DNA from: Alistipes sp.
GTDB lineage: Bacteria > Bacteroidota > Bacteroidia > Bacteroidales > Rikenellaceae
Reading direction: 5' to 3'
Length of the DNA stretch: 59,895 nucleotides
Assembly (NCBI GenBank): GCA_017935185.1
Contig: JAGBIC010000008.1
Span: 1 to 59,895 of the forward strand
Made by a program: the position numbers and the translations under genes. Under the pieces are notes generated by a model. The model was given only the letters and a program-made list of their open reading frames with translations, had not been told where the DNA came from and did no database searches. This document shows positions 45,581 through 53,567 of this stretch, in pieces (positions within the stretch are counted from its first letter, which is position 1; the number at the start of each line of letters is the position of its first letter).

Positions 45581-46885
45581 ATGATAGATTTTTTACTTCG
45601 ACCATTTCGCCGTAATTTCGGTCCAGATAAGCGTTTCTATGCAGCCATAGACGATATGTTTGGTTTTATACCCAATAATATCGAATTATACAAACTTGCA
45701 CTTATACACAAGTCGGCATCGGTTGTTATTGAGAGTGGGCAACATATCAATAACGAGCGTCTGGAGTTTCTGGGCGATGCCGTAATCGAGAGTGTAACAT
45801 CTGATTATCTGTTTATTGAATTTCCTGAGAAAAATGAGGGCTTTTTGACGCAGTTGCGTTCAAAAATGGTGTCCCGTCAGGCTTTGAATGGGGTGGCCAA
45901 ACGCATAGGCCTTGATGATTATGTTATAACAAGCACCTCTGGAGGATCATCCCAGAAACATATCTATGGTGATGCTTTTGAGGCCATGATGGGTGCTATA
46001 TATCTCGATCAGGGCTATGATTTTGTTAATCGCCTGCTGATAAACAAGATATTTGTCAAATATCTCAAGATTGACACACTGTTGGAGTCGGAGACCGATT
46101 TCAAGAGCCGCCTTATTGAGTGGTGTCAGAAAAATCACCATGCTATACAGTTTGTAACAACCCACGATAAGAGCTATTCATCGTCACATCCCTACTTTTA
46201 TGCTAAAGTGCTTATTGATGGTATTGAGGCGGGATATGGTGCCGGCGAGTCGAAAAAGGAGGCAGAGCAACGTGCTGCATACTCTGTGTCGCAAGGTTTT
46301 AGCGATGAGGATTGTACGAAATTGCTGGATAAACTCGATAATTTAGATCGTCGTCTGCAAACTCCAAAGAAGCGTAAGTCTGATGATAATCAGGGTCAAA
46401 ATCCCGCCGAGAAAGTTGTCGTGAAACGTGCCGATAAGGAGGTCGAGCTTGAGGAAAAGCCTCAGGCAGATATTGATACTGCTACTGAGCCTGAAAACGA
46501 AAGGCCGCAACTTGATGAGCCTACCCTCGTCGAACCGGCCAAGCCGCGTGCGCCCCGCCGCCGTAGGGCTGCGAAAAAAGAGGAGGTAAAAGAGGAAATG
46601 TCTGCTACAAAGTCGGTTGCGGAGAGTGGTGCTGCTCCTGAAGAAGTTGCCATGGAGGTGAAAGTTGAAGAGAGCAAGATAGTTGCTGATGATGAAAATG
46701 TCGAGCAAGAGCCTGCAAAACCAGTGAAAAAGGCCCGTAAGGCTATGCCCTCAAGAGTCAAAGCTTTAAAAGACAATACAGCCGAGGAGTCTAAAAATGA
46801 TGATATGGCTCTTCAGGGTGAGAAGCCCAAAAAGAGTGTAAGACGTCGGACGAAAACAGAGCAGAATGAAGAATCTTCACGATAA
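45581..46885 (+). CDS. rnc: Ribonuclease III with long charged C-terminal extension
   Basis: Cuts double-stranded RNA, for example rRNA precursors. From ATG 45581 the protein has 434 residues against about 220-250 normally. The signature NNERLEFLGDA lies at 57-67, the second catalytic segment GDAFEAMMGAIYLD at about 130, and the dsRNA-binding domain at about 172-241 (FYAKVLIDGIEAGYGAGESKK split). The last 190 residues (from about 245) are low-complexity K/R/E/P-rich (PRAPRRRRAAKKEE) and probably disordered. A GTG at 45533 would add 16 residues without family support. The end overlaps radC by 20 bases. Confidence 0.93.
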   Translation: MIDFLLRPFRRNFGPDKRFYAAIDDMFGFIPNNIELYKLALIHKSASVVIESGQHINNERLEFLGDAVIESVTSDYLFIEFPEKNEGFLTQLRSKMVSRQALNGVAKRIGLDDYVITSTSGGSSQKHIYGDAFEAMMGAIYLDQGYDFVNRLLINKIFVKYLKIDTLLESETDFKSRLIEWCQKNHHAIQFVTTHDKSYSSSHPYFYAKVLIDGIEAGYGAGESKKEAEQRAAYSVSQGFSDEDCTKLLDKLDNLDRRLQTPKKRKSDDNQGQNPAEKVVVKRADKEVELEEKPQADIDTATEPENERPQLDEPTLVEPAKPRAPRRRRAAKKEEVKEEMSATKSVAESGAAPEEVAMEVKVEESKIVADDENVEQEPAKPVKKARKAMPSRVKALKDNTAEESKNDDMALQGEKPKKSVRRRTKTEQNEESSR

Positions 46886-47516
46886 ATTGATGGTTCGGGG
46901 TGCGGTTGCGCTCTCCGATATCGAGTTATTGGCTTTGTTGCTCGAATCATCGAGTAGCGGTGTTGATTCTATGCCTCTTGCCGAGGCTCTAATGAGTCGC
47001 TATGGCTCATTGGTCGGAGTTGCCCATTGTGGGTTGAGTCGTCTTCGTATGGCCGAGGGTATAGGCCTTAAGCGAGCTGAGTGTTTGCATGTTGCCGCAG
47101 AATTTGGTCGCAGGGTCGCCGCCGAAGCGGGTGGGAAGGCTGATGCAATCACCTCTGATGATGATGTGGTGAGATTGATGCGCCCGATTGTCGATGGCAT
47201 GAAGCATGAGGAGTGCTGGGTGATGTATCTGACCAATTCAAATCGTATTCTCGACAAACAAAAGGTTAGTCAAGGCGGAATACAATCCACTGTAGTTGAC
47301 CATCGTCTGATAATCAAACGTGCGCTTGAATTGTTGGCCACCAAATTTATTATAGTTCACAATCATCCTTCTGGGCTCGCCGCCCCCAGCGAGTCAGACA
47401 AAGTGCTTACTAAAAAGATTGTCGATGCGGCAGCTTTGTTCGATATAGGCGTTGTGGATCACATAATCATATCCAGAGAAGGACATTTCTCGTTTCGTAA
47501 GGCCGGCATCCTGTAA
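46866..47516 (+). CDS. radC: RadC family protein (JAB/MPN domain)
   Basis: A 216-residue protein of the RadC family, whose real function remains unclear despite the name. A helix-hairpin-helix N-terminal part (LSDIELLALLLESSS; LRMAEGIGLKRAECL) is followed by a JAMM metal-protease-like domain with HNHPSG at 165-170 and the later aspartate of SESD. The N-terminus is slightly shorter than usual (begins MKNLHDKLMVRG). The start lies inside the end of rnc in another frame, so translation is probably coupled. Confidence 0.92.
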   Translation: MKNLHDKLMVRGAVALSDIELLALLLESSSSGVDSMPLAEALMSRYGSLVGVAHCGLSRLRMAEGIGLKRAECLHVAAEFGRRVAAEAGGKADAITSDDDVVRLMRPIVDGMKHEECWVMYLTNSNRILDKQKVSQGGIQSTVVDHRLIIKRALELLATKFIIVHNHPSGLAAPSESDKVLTKKIVDAAALFDIGVVDHIIISREGHFSFRKAGIL

Positions 47517-47532
47517 TAGGTTGTTGTGGCAT

Positions 47533-47868
47533 TTAGATGCCTGCAAATATAAGGAACAATAGTAATATAATCATTACTATAACAGTTATCGTGCCCATCC
47601 CTTGTTTTTGGAGTGGGGCAGTTTGTTCTTGTAGTTGCTGTTGTTGCTTATATGCCCTGCGGCGGCTTTCGATAGCCGGCCCTGCATTGCATACACAACC
47701 ACATCGGTTGCATACCACTACAGTCTCCTGACTGCCCATAAAACCGGCCAGGAAACCGCTTTTGCCAAATAGAAATGCGCCTTTCAACGCCCGTCCGGAA
47801 TCAAAACCTCGCTTGTCGAAATAAAGATCACTGCTTCCGCATTCGGGGCAATAGAATACATCTTCCAT
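47533..47868 (-). CDS. Zinc-ribbon protein with C-terminal membrane anchor
   Basis: A protein of 111 residues not recognised beyond its parts. It has two CxxC pairs (CPECGSSDLYF near the start, CNRCGCVC in the middle) that would form a zinc ribbon. Between them is a glycine/phenylalanine-rich segment (ALKGAFLFGKSGFLAGFMG). A glutamine-rich linker (KQQQQLQEQ) leads to a final hydrophobic helix (TITVIVMIILLLFLIFAGI), giving a tail-anchored layout. ATG 47868 matches the zinc ribbon; an ATG at 47889 would add 7 residues. It lies 10 bases after the GH5 gene stop and is probably cotranscribed... in the order GH5 then this gene reversed: this gene is upstream of none, and follows the GH5 gene only across strand-shared space. 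Confidence 0.7.
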   Translation of the reverse strand: MEDVFYCPECGSSDLYFDKRGFDSGRALKGAFLFGKSGFLAGFMGSQETVVVCNRCGCVCNAGPAIESRRRAYKQQQQLQEQTAPLQKQGMGTITVIVMIILLLFLIFAGI

Positions 47869-47899
47869 GGTAGTATGATTTGGTGTCATATTACATGAT

Positions 47900-49000
47900 T
47901 TATTTACCAGTGAGTGCGTTTATTATCGCATCAACAGGTTTGCCATCGCGGATAATACCAAAGCCGCCCTTATAATCCCATGTGGCATAGCCGATATCGT
48001 ATTTTTCACATACAGTCACGATGTCGCGATACCACTGATCACGAGAGGGTTTATCAGCCGCCTTGATAACGCCAAACTCGCCGAGGTAAGTTCGTTTACC
48101 CATTGCAGCAGCAGCATCGTAAGCTTGCTTGATTTGCGACTCCAAAGTTGAGATGTCGTAATAACCTCCTTCGCCGGCGAGCCAGCTATACTTCTCCTGC
48201 AGTTCAGGTGACAGAGCCTCAATATCCTCTTTTTTAGCCAAATATCCGGGATAATATATATTTACAGGCATGTCGCGTTGGTCGGTCCATGATGCGCGGA
48301 AATGTGTAAATTGGAATGGATTATAGAGATGAAAACTAATAATGACATTCTCATCGTTGGCCGGCACTCGCAGATTCTCAACCTGATCGTAGGCCTGCCA
48401 ACGATTACCGCCAATAATAACTGTTCGTTTGGGCTCCAACTCGCGTACGGCTTCGAGACAACGATTCACAATAACATTCCATTGTTCGGGGTCATCTGCC
48501 ACAGGCTCATTCATCAACTCATATGCCACCATCGAGCGAGGATATTTATTCAGCTCAGCAGATAATTTTCGCCAGCAATCATAGAATTGCTCCTGCGCCT
48601 CCACTTTTGTGAAAAGAGGCTTTTCTTCGGCATTAAAATGGTGTGAACGCAAGATGTGCAAATCGACAACAGCATTCAGTCCAAATTCCTTGCACCAGCC
48701 CAATGCATTGTGTAGCAGCGCAAACGCTTCCGGCTCGGGGTTCAACTGCTCGTCAAACATCTGCTCCTCATCAATGGGAATGCGTATGTGATCAAAGCCG
48801 GCTTCAGCGATAAACTTCACATCTTCACGCTTAAACCATGCCACTCGCTCCTCTCCGCGGCGATCGCTCTGCGACAACCAATGGCTGATATTTACACCGC
48901 GCTTGGCTACAAACTCGCTCTTGTCACATCCTGCAAGCCCTGATTTACTACACCCTGTAAAGGCTAATAAAGTAATAAAAAATAGGATAAGTCTCTTCAT
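47900..49000 (-). CDS. Glycoside hydrolase family 5 (cellulase-type) lipoprotein
   Basis: A 366-residue exported protein with signal MKRLILFFITLLAFTGC and lipobox FTGC. The GH5 TIM-barrel shows RGVNISHWLSQ, GFDHIRIPID, NAVVDLHI, the acid/base glutamate in YELMNEPV and the nucleophile glutamate in TYLGEFGV. It would hydrolyse a beta-glucan or related polysaccharide, exact substrate unknown. No SusC/SusD genes are nearby, so it is not part of an evident utilisation locus. It is followed on the same strand by the zinc-ribbon gene. Confidence 0.9.
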   Translation of the reverse strand: MKRLILFFITLLAFTGCSKSGLAGCDKSEFVAKRGVNISHWLSQSDRRGEERVAWFKREDVKFIAEAGFDHIRIPIDEEQMFDEQLNPEPEAFALLHNALGWCKEFGLNAVVDLHILRSHHFNAEEKPLFTKVEAQEQFYDCWRKLSAELNKYPRSMVAYELMNEPVADDPEQWNVIVNRCLEAVRELEPKRTVIIGGNRWQAYDQVENLRVPANDENVIISFHLYNPFQFTHFRASWTDQRDMPVNIYYPGYLAKKEDIEALSPELQEKYSWLAGEGGYYDISTLESQIKQAYDAAAAMGKRTYLGEFGVIKAADKPSRDQWYRDIVTVCEKYDIGYATWDYKGGFGIIRDGKPVDAIINALTGK

Positions 49001-49123
49001 GATTCTTTATTTTAACATTTTCGTTATTCAAATTCCGCATATTACAAATATAACCAAAATATTTTATTGCGAACTATTTTACCATAAAGTTTTCTAAAGA
49101 TGAGTCATTTCCGAGAAAAACGT

Positions 49124-49131
49124 TATCTTTG
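49124..49131 (+). promoter_or_regulatory. -7 promoter element of the glyS operon
   Basis: TATCTTTG matches TAnnTTTG, 38 bases before the glyS ATG. Confidence 0.55.
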
Positions 49132-49169
49132 CAGATTATAAATATGTTTTCACAAAAACACTAAAAGAT

Positions 49170-50714
49170 ATGACACAAGAGGAGTTGTTCAAAAAGCTTA
49201 TCGCTCACTGTAAGGAGTATGGATTTATATTCCCTTCGAGCGAAATTTATGATGGTCTTGGCGCTGTATATGACTATGGTCAGAATGGTGTTGAGTTAAA
49301 GAATAACATCAAGCGTTATTGGTGGGATTCAATGGTTAAGCTCAACGAGAATATCGTGGGTATTGACGCAGCAATCTTCATGCACCCCAAAACGTGGGAG
49401 GCTTCAGGTCACGTGGCCGCTTTCAACGACCCTCTTATTGACAATAAGGATTCAAAGAAGCGTTATCGTGCCGATGTGCTTATCGAGGATTGGATGGCCA
49501 AGCAGGATGAGAAGATTCAGAAGGAGGTCGACAAGGCTCGCAAGCGCTTTGGTGAGGCTTTCGACGAGGAGCAGTATCGTGCCACCTCGCCCCGCGTCGC
49601 CGATATCGCAGCCAAGCGTGATGCTGTTCACAAACGCTTTGCAGATGCGCTCAACGACAACAATCTTGATGAGTTGAAGCAGATAATTCTCGACTGCGAG
49701 ATTGTCTGTCCTATTTCCGGCACACGCAATTGGACAGATGTTCGCCAGTTCAACCTAATGTTCTCTACCCAGATGGGTTCTACTGCCGAGGGTGCAAACA
49801 CCATCTATCTCCGTCCCGAGACGGCACAGGGTATCTTTGTAAACTACCTGAACGTTCAGAAGACAGGCCGCATGAAGCTCCCCTTCGGTATTGCCCAGAT
49901 TGGTAAGGCTTTCCGTAATGAGATTGTAGCTCGCCAATTTATCTTCCGCATGCGCGAGTTCGAGCAGATGGAGATGCAGTTCTTCGTGCAGCCCGGCACC
50001 GAGATGGAGTGGTGGAACAAGTGGAAGAATCTCCGCATGGCATGGCATAGAGCTTTGGGCTTCGGTGATGACAACTACCGTTTCCACGACCACGACAAGT
50101 TGGCTCATTATGCCAACGCTGCAACCGATGTAGAGTTCAACTTCCCATTCGGATTCAAGGAGGTTGAGGGCATCCACTCTCGTACCGACTTCGATTTGGG
50201 TCGCCATCAGGAGTTCTCGGGCAAGAAGATTCAGTACTTCGATGCAGAGCGTGGCGAGAGCTATGTCCCCTATGTTGTCGAGACATCTATCGGCGTCGAC
50301 CGTATGTTCTTGCAGATTATGTCGGCAGCCTACTGCGAGGAGAAACTCGAGAATGGCGAGGAGCGCGTAGTCTTGCGTATTCCTGCTGCTTTGGCTCCCA
50401 CAAAGGTGGCAGTCATGCCGCTTGTTAAGAAAGATGGTCTGCCCGATGTTGCCCGCCAGATTATCGACGAGTTGAAGTACGACTATGTTGTTGCTTACGA
50501 CGAGAAGGACTCTATCGGTAAACGATACCGCCGTCAGGATGCCATTGGTACTCCCTTCTGTGTTACCGTTGACCATCAGACTTTGGAGGATGGCACTGAT
50601 ACTGTTCGTCACCGCGATACTATGGCTCAGGAACGCATCAAGATTGAGGCTCTGCGTCAGATGGTAGACGAGGAGGTATCATTCCGCAAGCTCTTTAAGA
50701 AGATTAAGGCATAA
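49170..50714 (+). CDS. glyS: Glycine-tRNA ligase (homodimeric type)
   Basis: Charges tRNA-Gly. At 514 residues this is the single-chain class II enzyme, not the alpha2beta2 type. Class II motifs are visible: motif 2 around IGKAFRNEI..FRMREFEQMEMQFFV and motif 3 near TSIGVDRMFL; the C-terminal anticodon-binding domain includes APTKVAVMPLVKKDG and GTPFCVTVDHQTLEDGTD. Codon use is strongly biased. It is the first gene of glyS-small peptide-ruvX-def. The gene symbol used for this type varies (glyQS or glyS). Confidence 0.96.
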   Translation: MTQEELFKKLIAHCKEYGFIFPSSEIYDGLGAVYDYGQNGVELKNNIKRYWWDSMVKLNENIVGIDAAIFMHPKTWEASGHVAAFNDPLIDNKDSKKRYRADVLIEDWMAKQDEKIQKEVDKARKRFGEAFDEEQYRATSPRVADIAAKRDAVHKRFADALNDNNLDELKQIILDCEIVCPISGTRNWTDVRQFNLMFSTQMGSTAEGANTIYLRPETAQGIFVNYLNVQKTGRMKLPFGIAQIGKAFRNEIVARQFIFRMREFEQMEMQFFVQPGTEMEWWNKWKNLRMAWHRALGFGDDNYRFHDHDKLAHYANAATDVEFNFPFGFKEVEGIHSRTDFDLGRHQEFSGKKIQYFDAERGESYVPYVVETSIGVDRMFLQIMSAAYCEEKLENGEERVVLRIPAALAPTKVAVMPLVKKDGLPDVARQIIDELKYDYVVAYDEKDSIGKRYRRQDAIGTPFCVTVDHQTLEDGTDTVRHRDTMAQERIKIEALRQMVDEEVSFRKLFKKIKA

Positions 50715-50727
50715 AATTAGTGCATCC

Positions 50728-50838
50728 ATGGCAGAAAGAGTCTATTCAAAGGGTCGCATTGCACTGAATATAGTTGCAATTATCGCCGCTTGTTTTGCAT
50801 TGGGTTATATTGTTGGCAAATTGGTGGCGTTGATATAG
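50728..50838 (+). CDS. Small membrane peptide (36 residues) between glyS and ruvX
   Basis: ATG at 50728 to TAG at 50836-50838. The first 10 residues are polar and basic (MAERVYSKGR), followed by a single hydrophobic helix (IALNIVAIIAACFALGYIVG) and a short end. It stands 13 bases after glyS and one base before the ruvX GTG, so the spacing is that of an operon gene. No function is recognised. It could be a conserved small membrane protein or a coupling peptide for ruvX translation; conservation is not tested. Confidence 0.65.
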   Translation: MAERVYSKGRIALNIVAIIAACFALGYIVGKLVALI

Positions 50839-50839
50839 C

Positions 50840-51274
50840 GTGGGTAGGATTTTGGCAATAGACTATGGCACCAAGCGCACGGGGTTGGCAGTGACCGACC
50901 CTTTGCGAATTATCGCTGGTGCGCTGGAGACGGTTGAGACCAAGCAGTTGGAGAAGTTCCTTGCAGACTATTTTTCAAAAAATGACGTTGATATAATAGT
51001 TTTGGGCAAGCCCTCGCAAATGAACGGCCAGCCATCGGAGACCATGCGTTTTATAGAACCACTTGCCGGACGATTGCGCCACGCTTATCCCGACAAGGAG
51101 ATTGTTTTATATGACGAGCGCTTCACCTCGGTTATAGCACAGCGCGCGATTCTCGATAGCGGAATCGGTAAGATGGCCCGTCGAGATAAGGCATTGGTGG
51201 ATAGAGTGTCGGCTACAATTATACTGCAGTCATATATGGAGTCCTTGGAGTATAATTCCAATAGATTGCAATAA
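50840..51274 (+). CDS. ruvX: Putative Holliday junction resolvase / pre-16S rRNA nuclease RuvX (YqgF)
   Basis: A 144-residue RNase H-like protein implicated in 16S rRNA 5' end maturation. It begins RILAIDYGTKRTGLAV, with the catalytic Asp and YG-x-K-R. It also has IIVLGKPSQMNGQPS (GxP motif) and YDERFTSVIAQRAIL. GTG at 50840 is the only start fitting the family, and lies one base after the small peptide's stop. It belongs to the glyS unit. Confidence 0.93.
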   Translation: MGRILAIDYGTKRTGLAVTDPLRIIAGALETVETKQLEKFLADYFSKNDVDIIVLGKPSQMNGQPSETMRFIEPLAGRLRHAYPDKEIVLYDERFTSVIAQRAILDSGIGKMARRDKALVDRVSATIILQSYMESLEYNSNRLQ

Positions 51275-51306
51275 GTATTCAAGTTGAAGAGTTAATATAG
51301 TTAAAG

Positions 51307-51852
51307 ATGATATATCCAATTGTGATTTACGGGTCGCAGACACTGCGCAATAAGTCGGAGAATATTACAGCCGATTACCCCGAACTCAAAAAACTTATCG
51401 AAGATATGTTCATTACTCTTGACGAAGCATCAGGAGTAGGTCTCGCAGCACCGCAGATAGGCAAAAACATTCGTCTATTTATCGTGGACTGCACACCATG
51501 GGCCGAGGATGATCCCGAGCTGGAAAACTATCGCAAGGTGTTTATCAATGCAGAGATATATGAAGTATCAGAGGAGACCGACCTCTTTAACGAGGGATGC
51601 TTGTCGTTGCCCGGTTTGCATGAGGATGTGCGCCGTCCTGTTGCAATCAAGATGCGTTGGCTGGATGAGAACTTTGTTGAGCACGACGAACTAATTGACG
51701 GTCTGCCTGCACGAGTTATCCAACATGAGTATGACCACCTCGAGGGCAAGGTATTTACCGACCGCCTTTCGCCTTTGCGCCGCAACCTGCTAAAAGGCAA
51801 AATGACCAAACTTGCCAACGGTAAATATCGTTGTGCATATAAGACAAAGTAG
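51307..51852 (+). CDS. def: Peptide deformylase
   Basis: Removes the formyl group from new proteins. The 181-residue protein has the three deformylase motifs: GVGLAAPQIG (about 46-55), EGCLSLPG with the metal-binding Cys, and QHEYDHLEGKVF with the HExxH metal site. It follows ruvX by 32 bases and ends at a strong terminator. Confidence 0.97.
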   Translation: MIYPIVIYGSQTLRNKSENITADYPELKKLIEDMFITLDEASGVGLAAPQIGKNIRLFIVDCTPWAEDDPELENYRKVFINAEIYEVSEETDLFNEGCLSLPGLHEDVRRPVAIKMRWLDENFVEHDELIDGLPARVIQHEYDHLEGKVFTDRLSPLRRNLLKGKMTKLANGKYRCAYKTK

Positions 51853-51877
51853 CACTAATTTACTATTTTACTATAAC

Positions 51878-51910
51878 AAAAAGAGGGCCTGCAAAACAAG
51901 CCCTCTTTTT
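51878..51910. terminator. Bidirectional terminator between def and metK
   Basis: Perfect 11-bp stem (AAAAAGAGGGC 51878-51888, GCCCTCTTTTT 51900-51910) with an 11-base loop. The A- and T-runs allow use on both strands. Confidence 0.9.
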
Positions 51911-51929
51911 ATTTATCGATTGAGGAGTT

Positions 51930-53234
51930 TTACAACCCGAACTCTTTTTTAATCATATCGACAGCGTCAAGTCGCTCCCAGCCGAAATACTCAATCTCGC
52001 GCTCACATTCAACACCATTCTCCCATACCTTCTCAACCTTGGTATAGGGGCGGTTGCCGAAGTGACCATATGATGCAGTAGCCTCAAAGATAGGATTGGT
52101 AAGGCCGAAACGGCGCACGATAGATGCGGGACGTAGGTCGAAGAGCTTGCCTATGTGCTTTGCAATATCACCATCGCTCATGCCTTTCAAAGCAGCAGGG
52201 CGCTTTGAATGATAGGTGTCAACATATATCGAGAGCGGCTCGGCAATACCGATAGCGTAACTCAGCTGTACCAATACCTGGTCAGCCACACCTGCGGCTA
52301 CCATATTTTTTGCGATGTGGCGTGCAGCGTAAGCGGCCGAACGGTCGACCTTTGATGAATCCTTACCCGAGAATGCACCTCCGCCATGAGCTCCACGGCC
52401 GCCATAGGTGTCCACAATAATCTTACGACCTGTAAGACCTGTATCGCCATGAGGGCCACCGATGACAAACTTTCCTGTGGGATTCACATGCAAAATATAC
52501 TCATCGCCAATCAAATCGGCCAAGCGGTCGTTGGCTCGCTCAAGGCGCGCCTTAACGCGGGGGATGAGGATGTTGCGAACATCGTCGCGAATCATCTTCT
52601 GCATCATAAGTTCCGCCTCTTTCTCCGAACGATTCTCGGTGGGCTTGATAAACTCATCATGCTGTGTAGATACAACGATGGTGTGAACACGCAGAGGCTT
52701 GCCTGTGGCCTCATCGTACTCCATTGTTACCTGACTTTTCGCATCGGGACGCAGGTAATTCATCACTTCACCTTCACGGCGAATAACCGCCAACTCCTTC
52801 AGGATAACATGCGAGAGAATCAATGTTGCGGGCATAAACTCACGAGTTTCGTTACAAGCATAACCAAACATGATTCCTTGATCACCTGCCCCCTGCGAAT
52901 CCGCATCCTCGCGCTCAACACCTTGGTTGATATCTGACGATTGCTCGTGAATAGCCGACAAAATGCCGCAAGAAGCTGCATCAAACTGATACTCGCTGCG
53001 GTTGTATCCTATACGGTCGATTACACGACGTGTAACACTCTGAATGTCGACATAGGCCTGCGATTTAACCTCGCCTGAAACCACCACCAATCCTGTGGTG
53101 CAGAGCGTCTCGCAAGCTACCTTTGATTTTGAATCGTGACGAAGGAACTCGTCGAGAATAGCATCTGAAATCTGGTCGGCCACTTTATCGGGATGACCCT
53201 CCGAAACCGATTCCGATGTAAATAAAAAAGCCAT
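51930..53234 (-). CDS. metK: S-adenosylmethionine synthase
   Basis: Makes SAM from methionine and ATP. The 434-residue protein begins [19 protein letters not shown], and contains [25 protein letters not shown], the loop [16 protein letters not shown] and [14 protein letters not shown]. It is longer than the E. coli enzyme (384), as is usual in Bacteroidota. A leader of about 130 bases with an S-box-like structure precedes it, so regulation by SAM level is likely. Confidence 0.97.
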   Translation of the reverse strand: MAFLFTSESVSEGHPDKVADQISDAILDEFLRHDSKSKVACETLCTTGLVVVSGEVKSQAYVDIQSVTRRVIDRIGYNRSEYQFDAASCGILSAIHEQSSDINQGVEREDADSQGAGDQGIMFGYACNETREFMPATLILSHVILKELAVIRREGEVMNYLRPDAKSQVTMEYDEATGKPLRVHTIVVSTQHDEFIKPTENRSEKEAELMMQKMIRDDVRNILIPRVKARLERANDRLADLIGDEYILHVNPTGKFVIGGPHGDTGLTGRKIIVDTYGGRGAHGGGAFSGKDSSKVDRSAAYAARHIAKNMVAAGVADQVLVQLSYAIGIAEPLSIYVDTYHSKRPAALKGMSDGDIAKHIGKLFDLRPASIVRRFGLTNPIFEATASYGHFGNRPYTKVEKVWENGVECEREIEYFGWERLDAVDMIKKEFGL

Positions 53235-53271
53235 ACTTTAATAGTTTTGTTAAGTTAAACAATTAACGTAT

Positions 53272-53354
53272 GGAAGATTGACTGTCGTATACTAATATGT
53301 GCTGGTTTAGCATTTTTTTTGTGGTTGCAAGCAGTCCAAATCCTTCCACATCAT
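53272..53354 (-). promoter_or_regulatory. Structured metK leader, SAM-I (S-box)-like riboswitch candidate
   Basis: The minus-strand leader carries GGATTTGGACTGC then TTGCAACC (53323-53330 region) and, 9 bases later, TGCTAAACCAGCA (53300-53312). These resemble the conserved SAM-I core GCAACC...GTGCTAAatCCAGCA. TGTGG (53346-53350) can pair with CCACA (53320-53324), and TGCT/AGCA forms a small hairpin. A competing pairing joins the first half (53332-53347) to a downstream segment (53272-53284), which could be the switch. The K-turn part is shorter than in Bacillus S-boxes, so a covariance-model check is needed to be sure. Confidence 0.62.
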
Positions 53355-53365
53355 TTTTTCGGCTG

Positions 53366-53373
53366 CAAAAGTA
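53366..53373 (-). promoter_or_regulatory. -7 promoter element of metK
   Basis: On the minus strand TACTTTTG matches TAnnTTTG. Transcription would start near 53359, just before the structured leader. Confidence 0.55.
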
Positions 53374-53490
53374 ATATAATTTTTTGTTTATGCGAAACAT
53401 CCTCCACCAAAATTGCTGTTACCCACATTATTTTACGCATAAATAAAGGTTATATACATGATTTAAAATGTGATGATTATGAGTGGCAAT

Positions 53491-53525
53491 AAAAAAAAGT
53501 GTGGTATTCGGCAAAGAAACCACAC
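53491..53525 (-). terminator. Terminator of glnA
   Basis: Perfect 7-bp stem (GTGTGGT 53499-53505, ACCACAC 53519-53525) with a 13-base loop. On the minus strand it is followed by eight T. It lies 42 bases after the glnA stop. Confidence 0.85.
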
Positions 53526-53567
53526 CCTTTGTTTTTTAGTATTTAGTATAAATTGCTTTATTTTATA

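Noticed and set aside
49755-50612. Antisense frame of 285 codons inside glyS
   Set aside because: The opposite strand is unambiguously glycine-tRNA ligase; long shadow frames are expected in codon-biased genes.
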